64,000 nucleotides of DNA from Blastocatellia bacterium. GTDB taxonomy: Bacteria; Acidobacteriota; Blastocatellia; UBA7656. Positions 59,065 through 64,000 of the stretch are shown piece after piece. The notes beneath the pieces were generated by a model that saw nothing but the letters and a program-made list of their open reading frames with translations, did no database searches and was not told where the DNA came from. The DNA lies in contig DATENM010000055.1 of assembly GCA_035275065.1 (NCBI GenBank), positions 170,152-234,151 on the forward strand. Reading direction: 5' to 3'. Every line of letters begins with the position of its first letter. Positions within the stretch are counted from its first letter, which is position 1. Made by a program: the position numbers and the translations under genes.

Positions 59065-59162
59065 AGGAGTCAGGAGTCAGAAGTCAGAAGTCAGAATGGA
59101 AGAGGAAGTCGGCTAGCGCCGCGGTTTCTATTCTGACTCCTGACTTCTGACTTCTGACTCCT
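59065..59162. repeat. heptamer repeats as inverted 33-nt arms between pilB and pilT
   Basis: The left arm (59065-59097) is built of AGTCAGA/AGTCAGG heptamers; the right arm (59130-59162) is its reverse complement at 31 of 33 positions and reaches the pilB stop codon. The spacer is 32 nt. Confidence 0.8.
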
Positions 59163-60903
59163 ACTTAACTGTTTCTCTAACGACCTCTTCAATTGTCGTC
59201 ACGCCCTGACGAATCTTTTCCAGGCCGCTCTGGCGCAACGTCAGCATGCCTTCTTCAATCGCCTTGCGCCGCAGCTCCAGTCCCGACGCGCCGACCAGGA
59301 TCAGCTCGCGCAGATCGTCGGTCACCTCCATCACTTCGTACAGGCCGACGCGGCCTTTGTAGCCGGTGCCGTTGCAGGCCGAACAGCCCGCGCCTTTGAA
59401 GGTGCGAATTTCATTGATCTCGCTCGCCGGGAAACCGACGTCAACCATCGCCTCGTTCGGCGTGTGGACTTCCGCCTTGCACTCTTTGCAGATGCGCCGG
59501 ATGAGGCGCTGCGCCTGAATCAGGTTGACCGAGGTGGCGACCAGGAACGGCTCGATGCCCATGTTCATCAAGCGGCTGATGGTCGAGGGCGCGTCATTGG
59601 TGTGCAGCGTCGATAAAACCATGTGACCGGTGAGCGCCGCCTTGACGGCGATCTCGGCGGTCTCGAAGTCGCGGATTTCGCCGACCAGGATGATGTTCGG
59701 GTCCTGGCGTAGGAACGAGCGCAAGGCCGCGGCGAAGTTCAAGCCGATGGACTCTTTCATCTGCACCTGATTGATGCCGGGCAGGTTGAATTCGACCGGG
59801 TCTTCCGCCGTCATAATGTTGGTGTCTATCGTGTTCAGGCTCTGTAGCGCCGAGTACAAAGTCGAAGTTTTACCCGACCCCGTCGGCCCCGTCACCAGCA
59901 CCATGCCGTAGGGCTTGGAGATGTTGCGCTTGAATTTATGGAGGCTCGCCGGCTCGAAGCCGAGCTGCGTCATGTCGAGTCGCAGGTTCTCTTTGTCGAG
60001 CAGGCGGAGAACGAGCTTCTCGCCGAAGATCGTCGGCAGCGTCGAAACGCGAAAGTCGAGCTCGCGCGAGCGCCCGTCGAGGCGGACGCGAATCTTGATG
60101 CGCCCGTCCTGCGGCAAGCGTTTTTCGGCGATGTCGAGCCGCGCCATAATTTTCATGCGCGAAGTCAGCGCGTCACGCATCTTCATGGGCGGGCTCATGA
60201 TGTTGTAGAGCACGCCGTCCATGCGGAAGCGCACGCGGAACTCTTTTTCGTATGGCTCGATGTGAATGTCGGAAGCGCCGCGGCGCAGCGCGTCAACCAG
60301 GATGACATTGACCAGCTTGACGACCGGCGCGTCCTCGCTCATGCGCTCAAGGTTTTCAAGATCGATCTCTTCTTCGGCGGTCTCGACTTCGAGCTGGTCG
60401 AATTCTTCTCCGAAATCCGGCAGGCTGGTGGACTCGGCGACCAGGTCTTCCATGACCCGTGCCAGTTCCATCTCGCGCGAGGTGCCGTAGTATTTTCGGA
60501 AGGCAAGCTGAAAAGCGGTCTCGCTGACGACAACCGGCTCGACCGACAAGCCGGTCATGAACTTGATGTCATCTATGGCGAAGACGTTTGTCGGGTCAAC
60601 CATCGCCAGCGTCAGCGTCGCCCCGACGCGCGACAGCGGCAGCACCGAATAGCGCTCGGCAGTCTCTTGCGGCACTAATGCCACGGCAGCCGGGTCAACT
60701 TCAAAGAGGTCGAGATTGACCGACGGCACGCCGTACTGACGGCTGAGGACCGCCGTCACCTCCTCGTCGCTGAGCATGCCCAGCTTGACCAGGGTTGAGG
60801 CCAGTCGCCCGCCATTGATGCGTTGATAGTCGAGCGCTTCTTTAAGCTGCTGCGGCGTGATGAGGTTGTCTTTAAGAAGAGTTTCGCCCAGTTTTGCCGA
60901 CAT
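59161..60903 (-). CDS. pilB: type IV pilus assembly ATPase PilB
   Basis: I choose the ATG at 60903 (MSAKLGETLLKDNLITPQQL), the usual start of PilB/GspE; the frame is open to 61074. The 580-residue product has an N-terminal MshEN domain, Walker A GPTGSGKTST, EDPVEFNLPGINQ, GEIRDFETAEIAVKAALTGH and a tetra-Cys zinc site (CKEC ... CSACNGTG). It powers pilus extension. Confidence 0.93.
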   Translation of the reverse strand: MSAKLGETLLKDNLITPQQLKEALDYQRINGGRLASTLVKLGMLSDEEVTAVLSRQYGVPSVNLDLFEVDPAAVALVPQETAERYSVLPLSRVGATLTLAMVDPTNVFAIDDIKFMTGLSVEPVVVSETAFQLAFRKYYGTSREMELARVMEDLVAESTSLPDFGEEFDQLEVETAEEEIDLENLERMSEDAPVVKLVNVILVDALRRGASDIHIEPYEKEFRVRFRMDGVLYNIMSPPMKMRDALTSRMKIMARLDIAEKRLPQDGRIKIRVRLDGRSRELDFRVSTLPTIFGEKLVLRLLDKENLRLDMTQLGFEPASLHKFKRNISKPYGMVLVTGPTGSGKTSTLYSALQSLNTIDTNIMTAEDPVEFNLPGINQVQMKESIGLNFAAALRSFLRQDPNIILVGEIRDFETAEIAVKAALTGHMVLSTLHTNDAPSTISRLMNMGIEPFLVATSVNLIQAQRLIRRICKECKAEVHTPNEAMVDVGFPASEINEIRTFKGAGCSACNGTGYKGRVGLYEVMEVTDDLRELILVGASGLELRRKAIEEGMLTLRQSGLEKIRQGVTTIEEVVRETVK

Positions 60904-61282
60904 AATTCCCAGTACCAGCTTTCGCAACGCCGCCGAGCGTCCACACAATTTTTCGGCGGCGGTAGCGCTCGCATGCTCGCCCGTTGATGATCTGCGGGGC
61001 GCGCCACTTGCGCTAAGGTCTATGAACTCTAAAAAGCTTTGCCGAGTCCGTGCGCCTTGCGGCATCGCCGACAAAGCGGGCGCGGCGCCGGGAGGCTGTC
61101 TGGGGACGGTATGCGACAGGCAATATGAGCTGGTTCGGAGGGGCAGGGGTGCGGAAGCAATTCAATCATCTACGACGGTATGGTTGTAACACCGGCCCTG
61201 GAGCGTGTCAATAATTTAATTACGTTTTGTCACACAATGGGTAAGCCGCTGCTCTGCGGGCGCGGCTGAGCGCGGCTTCCCC
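60904..61282. other. pilB upstream region
   Basis: It contains a leftward promoter (TTGACA 61206-61211, TACAAC 61183-61188, 17-nt spacer) and an inverted repeat AAGCCGC/GCGGCTT (61243-61278) after pgi. No separate gene is seen. Confidence 0.5.
61183..61211 (-). promoter_or_regulatory. pil operon promoter TTGACA-17-TACAAC
   Basis: Predicted start near 61176, which gives a leader of about 270 nt if translation begins at 60903. Confidence 0.5.
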
Positions 61283-62908
<1,626 letters not shown>

Positions 62909-62988
62909 TGCTTACCATCCTTTCACATAAAAGCAAGCGGCTTGCAGCGCCACCGTGCCGTGTCGTGCGCCGCCGTCATCGATTGGCG

Positions 62989-63120
62989 TCGGTCAATCCG
63001 CCCTACCGCCTGCTTTGGCCCGCTGACCAGATCGCGCCCGGCAGGCATACGTGGGTCTCCCTGGCCTATGATTCCGCCTTCAATCTCAGCAGGTCAAATG
63101 TCGTCACGGTGACGAAGTAG
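62989..63120 (+). pseudogene. possible C-terminal remnant of an Ig-like surface protein
   Basis: The rightward frame ends GRHTWVSLAYDSAFNLSRSN-VVTVTK-stop, the pattern of a final Ig-like or fibronectin-like strand pair (AYDxAxNxSxSNVVTV). No upstream part is present. A weak call. Confidence 0.35.
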
Positions 63121-63169
63121 AACGCTTACGCTGCTTGCGATTGATCGTCATCAGGGGCCAGCGGTCGCC

Positions 63170-64000
63170 CTACCTTAGTCGCAACATCGGATCGCCGAGC
63201 AGTATCCAGCTCCGGCGAACGTCCGCGTCGCTGACCGCGGCTTTGGCCCTGCTGATGGCTTCCCCCAAGGTGAGCGATTGATTCATTCCGCTCGCGCCCT
63301 GGAAGAGCTGGCGAATCAGCTCTTGATTCATCTGCGCCTGGCCGTAGGCCACGGTTTGCGCCGACGAAGCCCAGACAGCAATCGCGCCGCCGCGCTCTGA
63401 CAGCAACAGGCTTTCGCCGAGGCTGTTGCTGCGCGGGTCATTGAACAAGCCGTTCAAGCAGGTCATCGAAACGACCACCGGCAGCGCCTGTTGATTCGTC
63501 AGCAGCGGCACACTGTCGTTGGTCAGCAGGTTGCCGCGCCAGACGCTCGCCGAGCCGTGCCCGGCATAGTTGACCAGCTTCGGCCCGCGATTGATCGCAT
63601 CGATGATCGCGCGGTTCGCCGTCGCATCATCCGTCTGTGAGCGGATCACCTGCTCTGTCCTCATATCGGCAGGTAAGAGACTTTTAACGGTGCCGGTCGC
63701 CGATTCGAAATCAAAGCCGTCATTGCGGTCGGCGACCAGCAGCGCGCCATCCTGGTGGTTGCTGTCGTAGCTGATGATCTTGTCAACCATCGCTTGCGCC
63801 TGCTGAAGCGTCCGCACCGGCAACCGCCCCACCGGCACATCCGCCAGCCCATCGCCGTTGACATCCCCCAGCCAGTCATCCGTCGCCGTCTCGAACGTGT
63901 TCGTCCACATCACCTTCGTCGGCACCAGATCGTTCTCGCCCAACCCCAGATAGTTCTTCCCGTCATAGCTCGCATCTCCCACCAGCAGCACCCACCGCGG
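63170..64000 (-). CDS. C25 (gingipain-like) peptidase domain protein, partial
   Basis: The frame is open through the right window edge, so the N-terminus is missing. Visible blocks are VLLVGDASYDGKNYLG, VNGDGLADVPVGRLPVRT, GPKLVNYAGHGSASVWRG (catalytic His) and VVSMTCLNGLF (catalytic Cys), then SILLGDPMLRLR-like C-terminal residues. This is the peptidase C25 core found in secreted gingipains and in many acidobacterial surface proteins. Confidence 0.85.
   Translation of the reverse strand, partial: PRWVLLVGDASYDGKNYLGLGENDLVPTKVMWTNTFETATDDWLGDVNGDGLADVPVGRLPVRTLQQAQAMVDKIISYDSNHQDGALLVADRNDGFDFESATGTVKSLLPADMRTEQVIRSQTDDATANRAIIDAINRGPKLVNYAGHGSASVWRGNLLTNDSVPLLTNQQALPVVVSMTCLNGLFNDPRSNSLGESLLLSERGGAIAVWASSAQTVAYGQAQMNQELIRQLFQGASGMNQSLTLGEAISRAKAAVSDADVRRSWILLGDPMLRLR

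Overview
The window joins two unlike pieces of DNA. Positions 1 to about 36,360 are the right-hand part of a temperate phage genome: more AT-rich, densely packed, mostly leftward genes with 1-4 nt overlaps. Positions 36,360-64,000 are more GC-rich bacterial chromosome with pilB/pilT/pilC, glucose-6-phosphate isomerase, BNR/sortilin-type and YVTN beta-propeller proteins, FG-GAP/beta-helix and gingipain-like secreted proteins, and a CxxCH plus copper type II monooxygenase protein. That set suggests an Acidobacteriota host (class Blastocatellia is my best guess; inference from gene content only). The phage's left end lies outside the window.

Phage layout, right to left as most of it is transcribed. 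The right end is a tyrosine integrase beside the 3' half of a tRNA-Lys gene (attR). Then come an excisionase-like HTH protein, a small zinc protein, a helical protein, two HerA/VirD4-type ATPases and a Replic_Relax-like protein (30.5-34.8 kb), which look like a plasmid or ICE mobilisation module. Next is a control region: an XRE repressor, a 39-bp dyad operator, and a divergent leader that ends in an intrinsic terminator. An early operon of small proteins (SSB-like, NinB-like, HTH and zinc proteins) runs to 26.0 kb. A rightward TIR-domain membrane protein, three small membrane proteins, NinG-like nuclease genes and a secreted Cys-rich peptide (DUF6289-like) follow. The late operon starts near 17.4 kb: TerS, TerL, portal, scaffold, major capsid, decoration/tail proteins, LamG-like and repeat-rich fibre proteins, holin-like protein, beta-propeller-like tail protein and an SU10-type adaptor. 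No tape-measure gene is seen, so a short-tailed (podovirus) virion is likely.

No DNA polymerase, primase or replicative helicase is recognisable in the visible phage genome. Instead there are seven perfect DnaA boxes (TTATCCACA) between 14.4 and 29.0 kb. Several promoters place the -10 hexamer exactly 6 nt before the ATG, predicting leaderless mRNAs. A truncated second integrase beyond attR shows that the tRNA-Lys site has been used before.

The chromosomal part encodes, from left to right, a large FG-GAP/beta-helix exoprotein, a DoxX-like membrane protein, a YVTN propeller, a haem/copper oxidoreductase-like protein, an SDR dehydrogenase, an ExbB/TolQ-like protein, an ABC exporter pair, a giant BNR-repeat protein, two His-rich probable metal-handling proteins, the type IV pilus motor genes pilC-pilT-pilB, pgi, and a C25-peptidase fragment cut by the window edge.
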